The notes under the pieces were generated by a model, which saw nothing but the letters and a program-made list of their open reading frames with translations, was not told the DNA's origin and made no database searches. The translations under genes and the position numbers were made by a program. Below, piece by piece: positions 14,198 through 22,126 of a stretch of DNA of 22,126 nt (its first letter is position 1; every line of letters begins with the position of its first letter). Source of the DNA: JAGXQV01 sp964505475 (GTDB lineage Bacteria; Pseudomonadota; Gammaproteobacteria; Burkholderiales; Sulfuricellaceae); contig CAZDIJ010000045.1 in assembly GCA_964505475.1 (NCBI GenBank), positions 1 through 22,126 of the forward strand. Reading direction: 5' to 3'.

Positions 14198-14282
14198 GCC
14201 GATGTGGTGAAATTGGTAGACACGCTATCTTGAGGGGGTAGTGGCGAAAGCCGTAGCAGTTCGAGTCTGCTCATCGGCACCA
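14198..14282 (+). tRNA. tRNA-Leu(GAG)
   Basis: An 85-base class II tRNA. The acceptor stem gccgatg (14198-14204) pairs perfectly with catcggc (14272-14278), with discriminator A and encoded CCA (14280-14282). The D loop contains AAATTGGTAGAC. The anticodon stem ctatc/ggtag encloses loop ttgaggg with anticodon GAG at 14232-14234. A long variable arm (ggcgaaagcc) and TTCGAGT in the T loop complete it. It decodes CUC and CUU. It sits between secG and nuoA, a conserved order in betaproteobacteria. Confidence 0.97.
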
Positions 14283-14390
14283 TACAAGCAGCAAAAAAGC
14301 GGGTGCATTTGGTCTGGGGAGGGCCAGCGCACTCAACGACCGGGCCAGTAAAAAACACAGTCTCCATCATCTCGCGGGATCATTAAACCC

Positions 14391-14747
14391 ATGCTGGAAA
14401 ATTATTTTCCTATCCTGTTGTTCGTGTTCGTCGGCCTGGCTGTGGGGGTAGTGCCCATGGTGTTCGGCAAGCTGCTGGGACCAAGCCGCCCCGACGAAGC
14501 CAAGCTTTCTCCCTACGAATGTGGATTTGAAGCGTTTGAGCACGCGCGCATGAAATTCGACGTGCGCTACTATCTGGTTGCTATCCTGTTCATCCTGTTC
14601 GACCTGGAAATTGCCTTCCTGTTTCCTTGGGCAGTAGTGCTGGAAGAAATCGGCCTGTTTGGTTTTCTCGCCATGGTCGTGTTCCTCGGCATCCTGGTGG
14701 TGGGTTTTGTCTATGAGTGGATGAAAGGAGCCTTGGAATGGGAGTAA
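14391..14747 (+). CDS. nuoA: NADH-quinone oxidoreductase subunit A
   Basis: A 118-aa membrane subunit of respiratory complex I, at the junction of the peripheral and membrane arms. Three hydrophobic helices (about 7-27, 60-82 and 87-110) are visible, with the conserved loop SPYECGFEAFEHARMKFDVRYY between TM1 and TM2, and FDLEIAFLFPWA in TM2. It is the first gene of the nuo operon. The upstream ribosome-binding site is weak. Its 3' end carries the AAGGAG of nuoB and overlaps the nuoB start by 10 bases, so the two are translationally coupled. Confidence 0.97.
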   Translation: MLENYFPILLFVFVGLAVGVVPMVFGKLLGPSRPDEAKLSPYECGFEAFEHARMKFDVRYYLVAILFILFDLEIAFLFPWAVVLEEIGLFGFLAMVVFLGILVVGFVYEWMKGALEWE

Positions 14748-15223
14748 GTATTCAAGGCGTTTTCGAAAAAGGCTACGTCACCACCACCCTCGACACCGTT
14801 TTCAACTGGGCCAGTTGTGGCTCGCTGTGGCCGATGACCTTCGGCCTCGCGTGTTGCGCGGTGGAAATGATGCAGGCCGGCGCCTCGCGCTACGACCTCG
14901 ACCGCTTCGGCATCGTGTTCCGCCCCAGCCCGCGCCAGTCCGACCTGATGATCGTCGCCGGCACCCTGACCAACAAGATGGCACCCGCCCTGCGCAAGGT
15001 TTACGACCAGATGGCCGAACCGCGCTGGGTGCTGTCAATGGGTTCCTGTGCCAACGGCGGCGGTTATTACCATTATTCTTATTCGGTGGTGCGCGGTTGC
15101 GACCGCATCGTGCCGGTCGACGTCTACGTGCCGGGCTGCCCGCCGACCGCCGAAGCGCTGCTCTACGGGTTGATGCAGATACAGAACAAGATCAGACGCA
15201 CCCAAACCATCGCACGAACCTGA
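14738..15223 (+). CDS. nuoB: NADH-quinone oxidoreductase subunit B
   Basis: A 161-aa peripheral-arm subunit that holds [4Fe-4S] cluster N2, the last electron carrier before quinone. The four cluster ligands are visible: the adjacent pair in GLACCAVEMM, the Cys of SMGSCANGGG and that of VPGCPPTAEA. The start at 14738 (MGVSIQGVFEKGYVTTTLD) is set by AAGGAG 7 bases upstream and by the family N-terminus; an upstream in-frame ATG at 14717 lies deep inside nuoA. nuoC follows after 4 bases. Confidence 0.97.
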   Translation: MGVSIQGVFEKGYVTTTLDTVFNWASCGSLWPMTFGLACCAVEMMQAGASRYDLDRFGIVFRPSPRQSDLMIVAGTLTNKMAPALRKVYDQMAEPRWVLSMGSCANGGGYYHYSYSVVRGCDRIVPVDVYVPGCPPTAEALLYGLMQIQNKIRRTQTIART

Positions 15224-15227
15224 TGCC

Positions 15228-15836
15228 ATGAATGCCAAACTGGAAAAACTGACTATAAGTCTGCAAGCCGCGCTGGGCGACAAAATCGTCAAGTTGACGG
15301 AATGCGTCGGCGAGCTGACCATCGAGGTGAAAGCGACGGACTGGCTGGCGATAGCCCACGAACTGCGTGACCATCCTGATCTGCGCTTCGAGCAACTTAC
15401 CGATCTGTGCGGCGTGGACTATAGCGAATACGGCTGCAGCGAAGCGGAAGGCGGTACCTGGGACGGCAAGCGTTTTGCCGCCGTGGCTCACCTGCTTTCC
15501 TATGCCAACAACCAGCGCTTGCGCGTGCGGGTATTCGCCGAGGACGACGAATACCCCATGCTGGATTCGGTAGTTGAAGTTTGGCCGATCGCCAACTGGA
15601 ACGAACGCGAAGCCTTCGACCTGTTCGGCATTATTTTCACCGGGCATCCCGACCTGCGCCGCATCCTGTCGGACTACGGCTTCATCGGCCACCCGTTCCG
15701 CAAGGATTTTCCGCTGGTCGGCAACGTCGAAATGCGTTACGACCCGGAACAGCGCCGCGTGGTGTATCAGCCGGTAAGCATGGAAAACCGCGTGATGATT
15801 CCGCGCGTGATCCGCGAGGAGGGTTACGGTGCCTGA
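15228..15836 (+). CDS. nuoC: NADH-quinone oxidoreductase subunit C
   Basis: A 202-aa 30-kDa subunit of the peripheral arm. The signature is NWNEREAFDLFGIIFTGHPD followed by LRRILSDYGFIGHPFRKDFPL, then RYDPEQRRVVYQPVSMENR. It is a separate protein here, not fused to NuoD as in enteric bacteria. Its 3' end carries the GAGGAGG ribosome-binding site of nuoD and overlaps the nuoD start by 8 bases. Confidence 0.96.
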   Translation: MNAKLEKLTISLQAALGDKIVKLTECVGELTIEVKATDWLAIAHELRDHPDLRFEQLTDLCGVDYSEYGCSEAEGGTWDGKRFAAVAHLLSYANNQRLRVRVFAEDDEYPMLDSVVEVWPIANWNEREAFDLFGIIFTGHPDLRRILSDYGFIGHPFRKDFPLVGNVEMRYDPEQRRVVYQPVSMENRVMIPRVIREEGYGA

Positions 15837-17088
15837 AATCCAGAATTACACTTTGAACTTCGGCCCCCAGCATCCGGCGGCGCACGGCGTATTGCGCTTG
15901 GTGCTGGAACTGGACGGCGAGGTGGTGCAGCGCGCCGACCCGCATATCGGCCTACTGCATCGCGCCACCGAGAAGCTCGCCGAGAACAAGATCTTCCTGC
16001 AGGCCATGCCCTACATGGATCGTCTCGACTATGTGTCGATGATGAGCAACGAACACGCCTACGTGATGGCGGTGGAGAAGCTGCTGGGCATCGAAGTACC
16101 GGTGCGCGCTCAGTACATCCGCGTGATGTTCGACGAGATCACCCGCATCCTCAACCACCTGCTGTGGCTGGGGGCGCACGGCCTGGACATCGGCGCCATG
16201 ACGATGTTCCTCTACACTTTCCGCGAACGCGAAGACCTGATGGACGTCTACGAGGCGGTTTCCGGCGCGCGCCTGCATGCCGCTTACTACCGTCCCGGCG
16301 GCGTTTACCGCGATCTGCCCGATGTCATGCCGCAGTACGATGCGGCCAAGATGAAGGTGCACAGCGAAAAAGACGTGGCCGGGATGAACTTCAACCGCCA
16401 CGGCTCGGTGCTGGACTTCATCGACGACTTTACCCAGCGCTTCCCCGGCTATGTCGACGAATACGAAACCCTGCTGACCGACAACCGCATCTGGAAACAG
16501 CGCACCGTCGGCATCGGCGTGGTTACCCCGGAGCGCGCCTTGGCGCTGGGCCTGACCGGACCGATGATCCGCGGCTCCGGCATCGAATGGGATCTGCGCA
16601 AGAAGCAGCCCTACGAAGTCTACGACAAGGTGGATTTCGACATTCCAGTCGGCGTCAACGGCGACTGTTATGACCGTTATCTGGTGCGCATGGAAGAAAT
16701 GCGCCAGTCCAACCGCATCATCAAGCAATGCGTTGACTGGCTGCGCGTCAATCCCGGTCCGGTGATCAGCAACGACCACAAGGTTGCCCCGCCGTCACGC
16801 GCCGGAATGAAGGAAAACATGGAAGAGTTGATCCATCATTTCAAGCTCTTCACCGAGGGTTTCCACGTGCCGCCCGGCGAGGCCTATGCCGCCGTCGAGC
16901 ACCCCAAGGGCGAATTCGGCATCTATCTGATTTCCGACGGCGCCAACAAGCCCTACCGCATGAAGATCCGCGCAGCGGGCTTCGCCCACATGGCCGCCAT
17001 GGACGAGATGGCGCGCGGTCACATGATCGCCGATGTGGTGGCGCTGATGGGTACTTACGACATTGTGTTTGGAGAGATAGACCGATAA
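15829..17088 (+). CDS. nuoD: NADH-quinone oxidoreductase subunit D
   Basis: A 419-aa 49-kDa subunit that, with NuoB, forms the quinone-binding site. It is related to the large subunit of NiFe hydrogenases but has no metal ligands. Conserved segments: LNFGPQHPAAHGVLRL at the N-terminus, DPHIGLLHRATEKLAE, YMDRLDYVSMMSNEHAY and the C-terminal GTYDIVFGEIDR. The start is GTG at 15829 with GAGGAGG 7 bases upstream. The stop TAA overlaps the ATG of nuoE by one base. Confidence 0.97.
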   Translation: MPEIQNYTLNFGPQHPAAHGVLRLVLELDGEVVQRADPHIGLLHRATEKLAENKIFLQAMPYMDRLDYVSMMSNEHAYVMAVEKLLGIEVPVRAQYIRVMFDEITRILNHLLWLGAHGLDIGAMTMFLYTFREREDLMDVYEAVSGARLHAAYYRPGGVYRDLPDVMPQYDAAKMKVHSEKDVAGMNFNRHGSVLDFIDDFTQRFPGYVDEYETLLTDNRIWKQRTVGIGVVTPERALALGLTGPMIRGSGIEWDLRKKQPYEVYDKVDFDIPVGVNGDCYDRYLVRMEEMRQSNRIIKQCVDWLRVNPGPVISNDHKVAPPSRAGMKENMEELIHHFKLFTEGFHVPPGEAYAAVEHPKGEFGIYLISDGANKPYRMKIRAAGFAHMAAMDEMARGHMIADVVALMGTYDIVFGEIDR

Positions 17089-17561
17089 TGCTCTCGACCG
17101 AATCGCTGAAAAGAATCGACCGCGAAGTCGCCAAATATCCGCCGCTGCAGAAGCAGTCTGCGACCATGTCGGCGCTGCGCATCGCCCAGGAAGAAAAAGG
17201 CTGGCTGGCTCCCGAGACCATCGAGTTCGTCGCCGGCTACCTGCAAATCCCCGCCATCGCGGCGTGGGAAGTGGCGACCTTCTACAACATGTACGAACTC
17301 AAGCCGGTCGGCAAATACAAGCTGACCGTCTGCACCAACCTGCCGTGCAGCCTGATGGGCGCGCAAAGCGTGGTCGAATACATCCAGGACAAGCTCGGCA
17401 TCGGCTTCGGTGAAACCACGCCGGACGGCAAGTTCACCCTGAAGATGTCGGAGTGCATGGGTTCCTGCGGCGAGGGGCCGCTGCTCACCGTCAACAACCA
17501 CAAGATGAAGGTGAAGCTGACGCCTCAGGTCATCGACGAAATCCTGGCGGGGCTGGAATAA
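17088..17561 (+). CDS. nuoE: NADH-quinone oxidoreductase subunit E
   Basis: A 157-aa thioredoxin-fold subunit of the NADH-oxidising module carrying [2Fe-2S] cluster N1a. The ligands are visible as CTNLPC (C-x4-C) and CMGSC (C-x3-C). Other family segments are PPLQKQSATMSALRIAQ and AIAAWEVATFYNMY. The ATG overlaps the nuoD stop codon (TAATG), and GGAGAG upstream serves as ribosome-binding site. nuoF follows 2 bases after the stop. Confidence 0.97.
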   Translation: MLSTESLKRIDREVAKYPPLQKQSATMSALRIAQEEKGWLAPETIEFVAGYLQIPAIAAWEVATFYNMYELKPVGKYKLTVCTNLPCSLMGAQSVVEYIQDKLGIGFGETTPDGKFTLKMSECMGSCGEGPLLTVNNHKMKVKLTPQVIDEILAGLE

Positions 17562-17563
17562 TC

Positions 17564-18853
17564 ATGGCGGACATTAAAGGCTTGAACGAAGTCATTTTCC
17601 ACAGCATCCACCTGCCGGAATCGTGGAAGCTGGAGAATTACCTCAAGGTCGGCGGCTACGACGCGCTAAAGAAGGTCATCGCCGAGAAAATGCCGGCCGA
17701 GGAGATCATCAACCAGGTCAAGATCAGCGCCCTGCGCGGCCGCGGCGGCGCGGGCTTCCCGACGGGGCTCAAGTGGAGCTTCATGCCGCGCCAGTTCCCC
17801 GGCGAAAAATACGTGGTGTGCAACACCGACGAGGGCGAACCGGGCACCTTCAAGGACAAGGACATCGTCCGCTACAACCCGCACCAGTTGATCGAAGGCA
17901 TGATCATCGCCGGCTACACCCTGGGTGCGACGGCGGGCTACAACTACATCCACGGCGAAATCTTCGAGTGCTACGAGCGCTTCGAAGCCGCCCTGGAAGA
18001 AGCGCGTGCCGCCAACCTGCTGGGCAAGAACATCCTCGGCTCGGGCTGGGATTTCGATATCCACGCCCACCACGGCTACGGCGCCTACGTGTGCGGCGAG
18101 GAAACCGCGCTGCTCGAATCCATCGAGGGCAAGAAGGGCCAGCCGCGCTTCAAGCCGCCGTTCCCGGCGAGCTTCGGCCTCTATGGCAGGCCGACCACCA
18201 TTAACAACACCGAGACGCTGTCGTCGATCCCCTATATTGTCAAGAATGGCGGACAGAAATTCCTGGAGTTGGGCAAGCCCAACAACGGCGGCACCAAGAT
18301 CTTTTCCGTCTCCGGCCACGTCAACAAGCCGGGCAACTACGAAATCGGCATGGGCACCCCCTTCAAGGATTTGCTCGAAATGGCCGGCGGCGTGCGCAAC
18401 GGCCACAAGCTGAAAGCGGTGATTCCCGGCGGTTCCTCGGTGCCGGTAGTGCCCGCCGAGATCATGATGGACGTGACCATGGACTACGATTCCATCGCCA
18501 AGGCCGGTTCCATGCTCGGCGCCGGCTCGGTGATCGTCATGGACGAGACGGTATGCATGGTCAAGGCGCTGGAACGCCTGTCCTATTTTTATTTCGAGGA
18601 ATCCTGCGGCCAGTGCACGCCCTGCCGCGAAGGCACCGGCTGGCTGTACCGGGTGGTGCAGCGCATCGAGCACGGCCAGGGGCGCGACGAGGATCTGGCG
18701 CTGCTCGACTCGGTGGCCGGCAACATCATGGGGCGCACCATTTGCGCGCTGGGGGATGCGGCGGCGATGCCGGTGCAGGGCATGCTCAAGCATTACCGCC
18801 ACGAATTCGAACATCACATCAAGCACGGCAAGTGCCTGGTAACTGGCGTCTAA
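17564..18853 (+). CDS. nuoF: NADH-quinone oxidoreductase subunit F
   Basis: A 429-aa subunit that binds NADH and FMN and carries [4Fe-4S] cluster N3. The NADH/FMN site is seen as RGRGGAGFPTGLKW and CNTDEGEPGTFKD, with YGAYVCGEETALLESIEG. Cluster ligands are in ESCGQCTPCREGT and the later ICALGDAA Cys. The length fits the family. The start ATG at 17564 gives MADIKGLNEVIFHSIHLPES; a longer frame upstream only reads through nuoE. nuoG follows after 4 bases. Confidence 0.97.
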   Translation: MADIKGLNEVIFHSIHLPESWKLENYLKVGGYDALKKVIAEKMPAEEIINQVKISALRGRGGAGFPTGLKWSFMPRQFPGEKYVVCNTDEGEPGTFKDKDIVRYNPHQLIEGMIIAGYTLGATAGYNYIHGEIFECYERFEAALEEARAANLLGKNILGSGWDFDIHAHHGYGAYVCGEETALLESIEGKKGQPRFKPPFPASFGLYGRPTTINNTETLSSIPYIVKNGGQKFLELGKPNNGGTKIFSVSGHVNKPGNYEIGMGTPFKDLLEMAGGVRNGHKLKAVIPGGSSVPVVPAEIMMDVTMDYDSIAKAGSMLGAGSVIVMDETVCMVKALERLSYFYFEESCGQCTPCREGTGWLYRVVQRIEHGQGRDEDLALLDSVAGNIMGRTICALGDAAAMPVQGMLKHYRHEFEHHIKHGKCLVTGV

Positions 18854-18857
18854 CACT

Positions 18858-21173
18858 ATGGCGAATATCGAAATTGACGGCAAGGCGCTGACCGTCCCCG
18901 ACGGCAGCACGGTGATCGACGCCGCCGACGCGGCGGGCATCTACATTCCGCGCTTCTGCTACCACAAGAAACTGTCGGTCGCCGCCAACTGCCGCATGTG
19001 CCTGGTCGAGGTGGAAAAGGCGCCCAAGCCCCTGCCCGCCTGCGCCACCCCGGTGATGGAGGGGATGAAGGTGCAGACCCGTTCCGCCAAGTCGCTGGCG
19101 GCGCAAAAGGCGGTGATGGAGTTCATGCTCATCAACCACCCGCTCGATTGTCCGATCTGCGACCAGGGCGGCGAATGCCAGTTGCAGGACCTGGCGGTGG
19201 GTTATGGCAAGGGCGCGTCGCGCTACCAGGAAGAAAAACGCGTGGTGTTCAACAAGAACCTCGGCCCGCTGATCTCCACCGACATGACGCGCTGCATCCA
19301 CTGCACCCGTTGCGTGCGCTTCGGCCAGGAAATCGGCGGCATCATGGAAATGGGGCAGATCGGCCGCGGCGAGCACTCGGAAATCACCCCCTTTCTTGGC
19401 CATGCCATCGAGTCGGAACTGTCCGGCAACATGATCGACCTGTGCCCTGTGGGCGCGCTGACCAGCCTGCCGTTCCGCTTCAAGGCGCGCTCCTGGGAGC
19501 TGCGCGGCACGCCGTCGGTAAGCCCGCACGACGGCCTGGGCAGCAACATCGAGATTCAAAGCAAGAACGGCGCGGTGGTGCGCGTGCTGCCGCGCGATAA
19601 CGAAGCCATCAACGAATGCTGGCTGTCCGACCGCGAGCGTTTCGCCTACGAAGGCCTGAATGCGGCGGATCGCCTGCAACGCCCGATGATTAAGCAGAAC
19701 GACCAGTGGCGCGAATGCGACTGGCAATACGCCCTGGATTTCGCCGCCACCGCACTCAAGGCGGTGAAGGAGAAGCGCGGCGCGGCGGAAGTCGGGGCGC
19801 TGGCGACGCCGCACGCCACCGTCGAGGAACTGTACCTGCTGCAAAAACTGACGCGCGCCTTGGGCAGCGACAACGTCGATTTCCGTCTGCGCCAGGCCGA
19901 TTTCAGCGCCGATCCGCAAGGTGCGCCCTGGCTGGGCATGCCGGTCGCCGACGTTTCCAATTTGAATGGCGTGTTGCTGGTCGGCACCAGCCTGCGCGCC
20001 GACCATCCGCTATTGGCCTTGCGCCTGCGCCAGGCGGCGGCGCGCGGCGCCAGCGTCGGGCTGGTCAATCCGCTCGACGACGATCTCCTGATGCCGCTCG
20101 CGGCCAAGGCCATCGTGCCTCCGTCCGCCATGGCCAATGCTCTCGAACAAGTGCGCCGCGCCCTGGCGGGAGAAGCCGCCGACGCCAGCGCCCAGGCGCT
20201 CGCCGCCGCGCTCAAATCGGGCGAGAACAAGGCGGTGCTGCTCGGCAACCTGGCGCAGCACCACCCGCAAGCCGCCGAACTGCATGCCTTGGCGCAGCAG
20301 ATCGCCGAACTGGGCGGCGCGGCGTTGGGCTTCCTCGGCGAGGCCGCCAACAGCGTCGGCGGTTATCTCGCCGGCGCCGTGCCGCGATCCGGCGGCAAGA
20401 ACGCCGGCGCGATGCTGGCCGAAGCGCCGAAAGCCATGATCCTGCTCGGCGTCGAGCCGGAGCGCGATACCCATAACCCCTCGCAGTCCATGAACGCCTT
20501 GCGCGGCGCCGACCTGGTGGTGGCCTTGTCCGCCTACAAGAGCGCGGCGCTGCTGGAAAGCGCCGACGTGCTGCTGCCCATCGCGCCGTTCTCGGAAACC
20601 TCCGGCACCTTTGTCAGCACCGAAGGCCGCGCGCAGAGTTTCGCGGCGGCGGTGAAGCCGCTCGGCGAAGCCCGTCCCGCTTGGAAAGTGCTGCGCGTGC
20701 TGGGCAATCTGCTCGGCGCCGCCGGCTTCGATTACGAGAGTAGCGAGCAGGTGCGCACCGAAGCGCTGGATGGCGATATTGTGGCGAAGTTGAACAACCA
20801 ACTCGCCGGGAGCCACCCTCATCCCAACCTTCTCCCAGAGGGAGAAGGGGCAATGGTGAAGGGCGCTTGCTTTGATTTGCAGCGCATCGGCGAAATCGCC
20901 GCTTACCATGCCGATGCCGTGGTGCGTCGCGCCGCCGCGCTGCAAAAGACCCATGCCGCGGCCACGCAGGCCTGGATGAACGGCGCCTTGCTCGCCAAGC
21001 TGGGGGTCGCTGCCGGCGACAAGGTGAAACTCGTGCAGGGCAATGGCGGCGCCACGCTTCCGGCCGGGCGCGACGACAGGCTGCCCGACGGTTGCGTGCG
21101 CGTGGCGGCGGGCTGCGCCGCCACCGCCGCGCTCGGCGGTTTGTTCGATGAAATCAAGGTGGAGAGAGCGTAA
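18858..21173 (+). CDS. nuoG: NADH-quinone oxidoreductase subunit G, with an in-frame repeat insertion
   Basis: A 771-aa subunit of the peripheral arm. The N-terminus binds [2Fe-2S] N1b (CYHKK, CRMC and the Cys in PLPAC), [4Fe-4S] N5 (HPLDCPICDQGGEC) and N4 (CIHCTRC with DLCPVGAL). The first three N7-cluster cysteines found in E. coli are absent, as in most alpha- and betaproteobacteria. The rest is a molybdopterin-oxidoreductase-like domain without cofactor. Residues about 652-668 (SHPHPNLLPEGEGAMVKG) are not family sequence: they translate a dispersed palindromic repeat at 20811-20862. The frame is kept, and conserved-looking sequence (LQRIGEIAAYHADAVVRRA) resumes after it. The stop overlaps the nuoH start (TAATG). 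Confidence 0.96.
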   Translation: MANIEIDGKALTVPDGSTVIDAADAAGIYIPRFCYHKKLSVAANCRMCLVEVEKAPKPLPACATPVMEGMKVQTRSAKSLAAQKAVMEFMLINHPLDCPICDQGGECQLQDLAVGYGKGASRYQEEKRVVFNKNLGPLISTDMTRCIHCTRCVRFGQEIGGIMEMGQIGRGEHSEITPFLGHAIESELSGNMIDLCPVGALTSLPFRFKARSWELRGTPSVSPHDGLGSNIEIQSKNGAVVRVLPRDNEAINECWLSDRERFAYEGLNAADRLQRPMIKQNDQWRECDWQYALDFAATALKAVKEKRGAAEVGALATPHATVEELYLLQKLTRALGSDNVDFRLRQADFSADPQGAPWLGMPVADVSNLNGVLLVGTSLRADHPLLALRLRQAAARGASVGLVNPLDDDLLMPLAAKAIVPPSAMANALEQVRRALAGEAADASAQALAAALKSGENKAVLLGNLAQHHPQAAELHALAQQIAELGGAALGFLGEAANSVGGYLAGAVPRSGGKNAGAMLAEAPKAMILLGVEPERDTHNPSQSMNALRGADLVVALSAYKSAALLESADVLLPIAPFSETSGTFVSTEGRAQSFAAAVKPLGEARPAWKVLRVLGNLLGAAGFDYESSEQVRTEALDGDIVAKLNNQLAGSHPHPNLLPEGEGAMVKGACFDLQRIGEIAAYHADAVVRRAAALQKTHAAATQAWMNGALLAKLGVAAGDKVKLVQGNGGATLPAGRDDRLPDGCVRVAAGCAATAALGGLFDEIKVERA
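20811..20862 (+). repeat. REP-like palindrome inserted in nuoG
   Basis: Contains a perfect 9-bp hairpin, ccttctccc (20828-20836) and gggagaagg (20840-20848), with loop aga. The flanking ccctcatcccaacc and the hairpin match the core of intergenic elements E2 and E3 (ctcatccccgtcccttctccc). It reads through in frame as SHPHPNLLPEGEGA. The translated pattern PHPNxLPEGEG is a known hallmark of such repeats in proteobacterial proteins. Confidence 0.85.
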
Positions 21174-22126
21174 TGTTTGAAACCGTCGTTCTCACATTGC
21201 AAGGCTTCCTCGGGCCGGTATGGCCGCTGGCGTGGAGCATGGCCAAGATCGTCGCCATCGTCGCGCCGCTGATGCTGGGCGTGGCCTACCTGACCTACGC
21301 CGAGCGCAAGATCATCGGCTACATGCAGGTGCGCATCGGACCCAACCGCGTCGGCCCCAAGGGCTGGCTGCAACCGATCGCCGATGCGCTCAAGCTGATG
21401 ACCAAGGAAATCATCATTCCCAGCGGCTCCAACAAGGCATTGTTCATCCTCGGTCCGATCCTCGCCATCGCCCCGGCGCTGGCGGCCTGGGCGGTGGTGC
21501 CGTTCTCGCCAGAACTGGTGCTGGCCAACATCGACGCCAGCCTGCTGTACATCATGGGCATCACCTCGATGGGCGTCTACGGCATCGTCCTGGCGGGCTG
21601 GGCGTCCAATTCCAAGTACGCCTTCCTCGGCGGCATGCGCGCCGCGGCGCAGATCGTCGCCTATGAGATCGCCATGGGCTTCGCCCTGGTCGGCGTGCTG
21701 ATGGCGGCGCAAAGCCTCAACCTGGTGCAGATCGTCAAGGGGCAGGAGGGCGGCTTTTTCAACTGGTATTGGTTGCCGCTGTTTCCGCTGTTCATCGTCT
21801 ACCTGATCGCCAGCGTGGCGGAAACCAACCGCGCGCCGTTCGACGTGGTGGAAGGTGAATCGGAAATCGTCGGCTTCCACGTGGAATATTCCGGGATGGC
21901 CTTCGCGGTGTTCTTCCTCGCCGAATACGCCAACATGATCCTGGTCGCCACCCTGACTGCGCTGATGTTCCTCGGCGGCTGGAACCCTTTGTTCGATGTC
22001 GCGCCGTTCACATGGATACCGGGCTTTTTCTGGCTGATCGGCAAGGTGTGTTTCGTGTTGTTCCTGTTCCTGTGGTTCCGCGCCACCTTCCCGCGCTACC
22101 GCTACGACCAGATCATGCGCCTGGGC
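21173..22126 (+). CDS. nuoH: NADH-quinone oxidoreductase subunit H (partial)
   Basis: 318 codons are present and the frame is still open at the window end; the family length suggests about 25-35 residues are missing. It is a multi-helix membrane subunit at the foot of the quinone channel. Conserved parts: AERKIIGYMQVRIGPNRVGP in the first loop, QPIADALKLMTKE, YEIAMGFALVGVL, ETNRAPFDVVEGESEIVGFH and the C-terminal RATFPRYRYDQIMRLG. The start ATG overlaps the nuoG stop (TAATG), with GGAGAGAG upstream as ribosome-binding site. Confidence 0.96.
   Translation, partial: MFETVVLTLQGFLGPVWPLAWSMAKIVAIVAPLMLGVAYLTYAERKIIGYMQVRIGPNRVGPKGWLQPIADALKLMTKEIIIPSGSNKALFILGPILAIAPALAAWAVVPFSPELVLANIDASLLYIMGITSMGVYGIVLAGWASNSKYAFLGGMRAAAQIVAYEIAMGFALVGVLMAAQSLNLVQIVKGQEGGFFNWYWLPLFPLFIVYLIASVAETNRAPFDVVEGESEIVGFHVEYSGMAFAVFFLAEYANMILVATLTALMFLGGWNPLFDVAPFTWIPGFFWLIGKVCFVLFLFLWFRATFPRYRYDQIMRLG

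Noticed and set aside
17666..18940. Minus-strand open frame (424 codons) opposite nuoF
   Set aside because: It is the antisense shadow of a certain gene and lacks motifs.
19490..19625. Missing N7 cluster cysteines in NuoG as a defect
   Set aside because: Absence of N7 is normal in many complex I enzymes, including betaproteobacterial and mitochondrial ones.

Overview
The window looks like a chromosomal piece of a GC-rich betaproteobacterium. The main reasons are the tpiA-secG-tRNA-Leu-nuoABCDEFGH order, separate (unfused) nuoC and nuoD, and an N7-less NuoG. The lineage is an inference from gene order and protein character; a sulfur- or iron-oxidising Nitrosomonadales-type organism would fit, but I cannot test it here.

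Layout. Bases 1-401 hold only repeats, including a palindromic element with 22-bp perfect terminal inverted repeats. An arginase-family gene (minus strand) and pstS (plus strand) diverge from a 146-bp gap that carries two back-to-back PhoB-box-like sites, each with a -10-like hexamer 10 bp downstream. After the pstS terminator come two small unknown genes, a methyl-accepting chemotaxis receptor and a GT4 glycosyltransferase resembling diacylglycerol glucosyltransferases. From 6201 to 9512 a signalling cassette (a 99-aa unknown protein, a histidine kinase with a CBS-like N-terminus, and a receiver-DUF3369 protein without an HD-GYP output) lies between inverted copies of one palindromic element. 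Facing it on the minus strand is a translationally coupled pair: a degenerate receiver fused to a PP2C/SpoIIE-type phosphatase, then a PAS-PAS-GGDEF-EAL protein.

From 12.8 kb to the right edge the content is housekeeping: tpiA, secG, tRNA-Leu(GAG) and the respiratory complex I operon nuoA to nuoH. nuoH is cut by the window edge. The nuo genes are tightly packed with overlapping start and stop codons. nuoG carries an in-frame copy of a dispersed palindromic repeat that also occurs in the intergenic elements.

How the parts may work together. The pstS/arginase/glycosyltransferase stretch suggests a phosphate-limitation response, although only the two Pho-box-like sites support this directly. 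The middle block is a dense signalling region (chemoreceptor, kinase, receiver, phosphatase, c-di-GMP enzyme) with several degenerate catalytic sites. The most unusual signals are the divergent Pho boxes serving a non-canonical arginase homologue, the inverted element pair flanking the kinase cassette, the repeat inside nuoG, and the pseudo-receiver phosphatase coupled to a c-di-GMP enzyme with a degenerate GGDEF domain.
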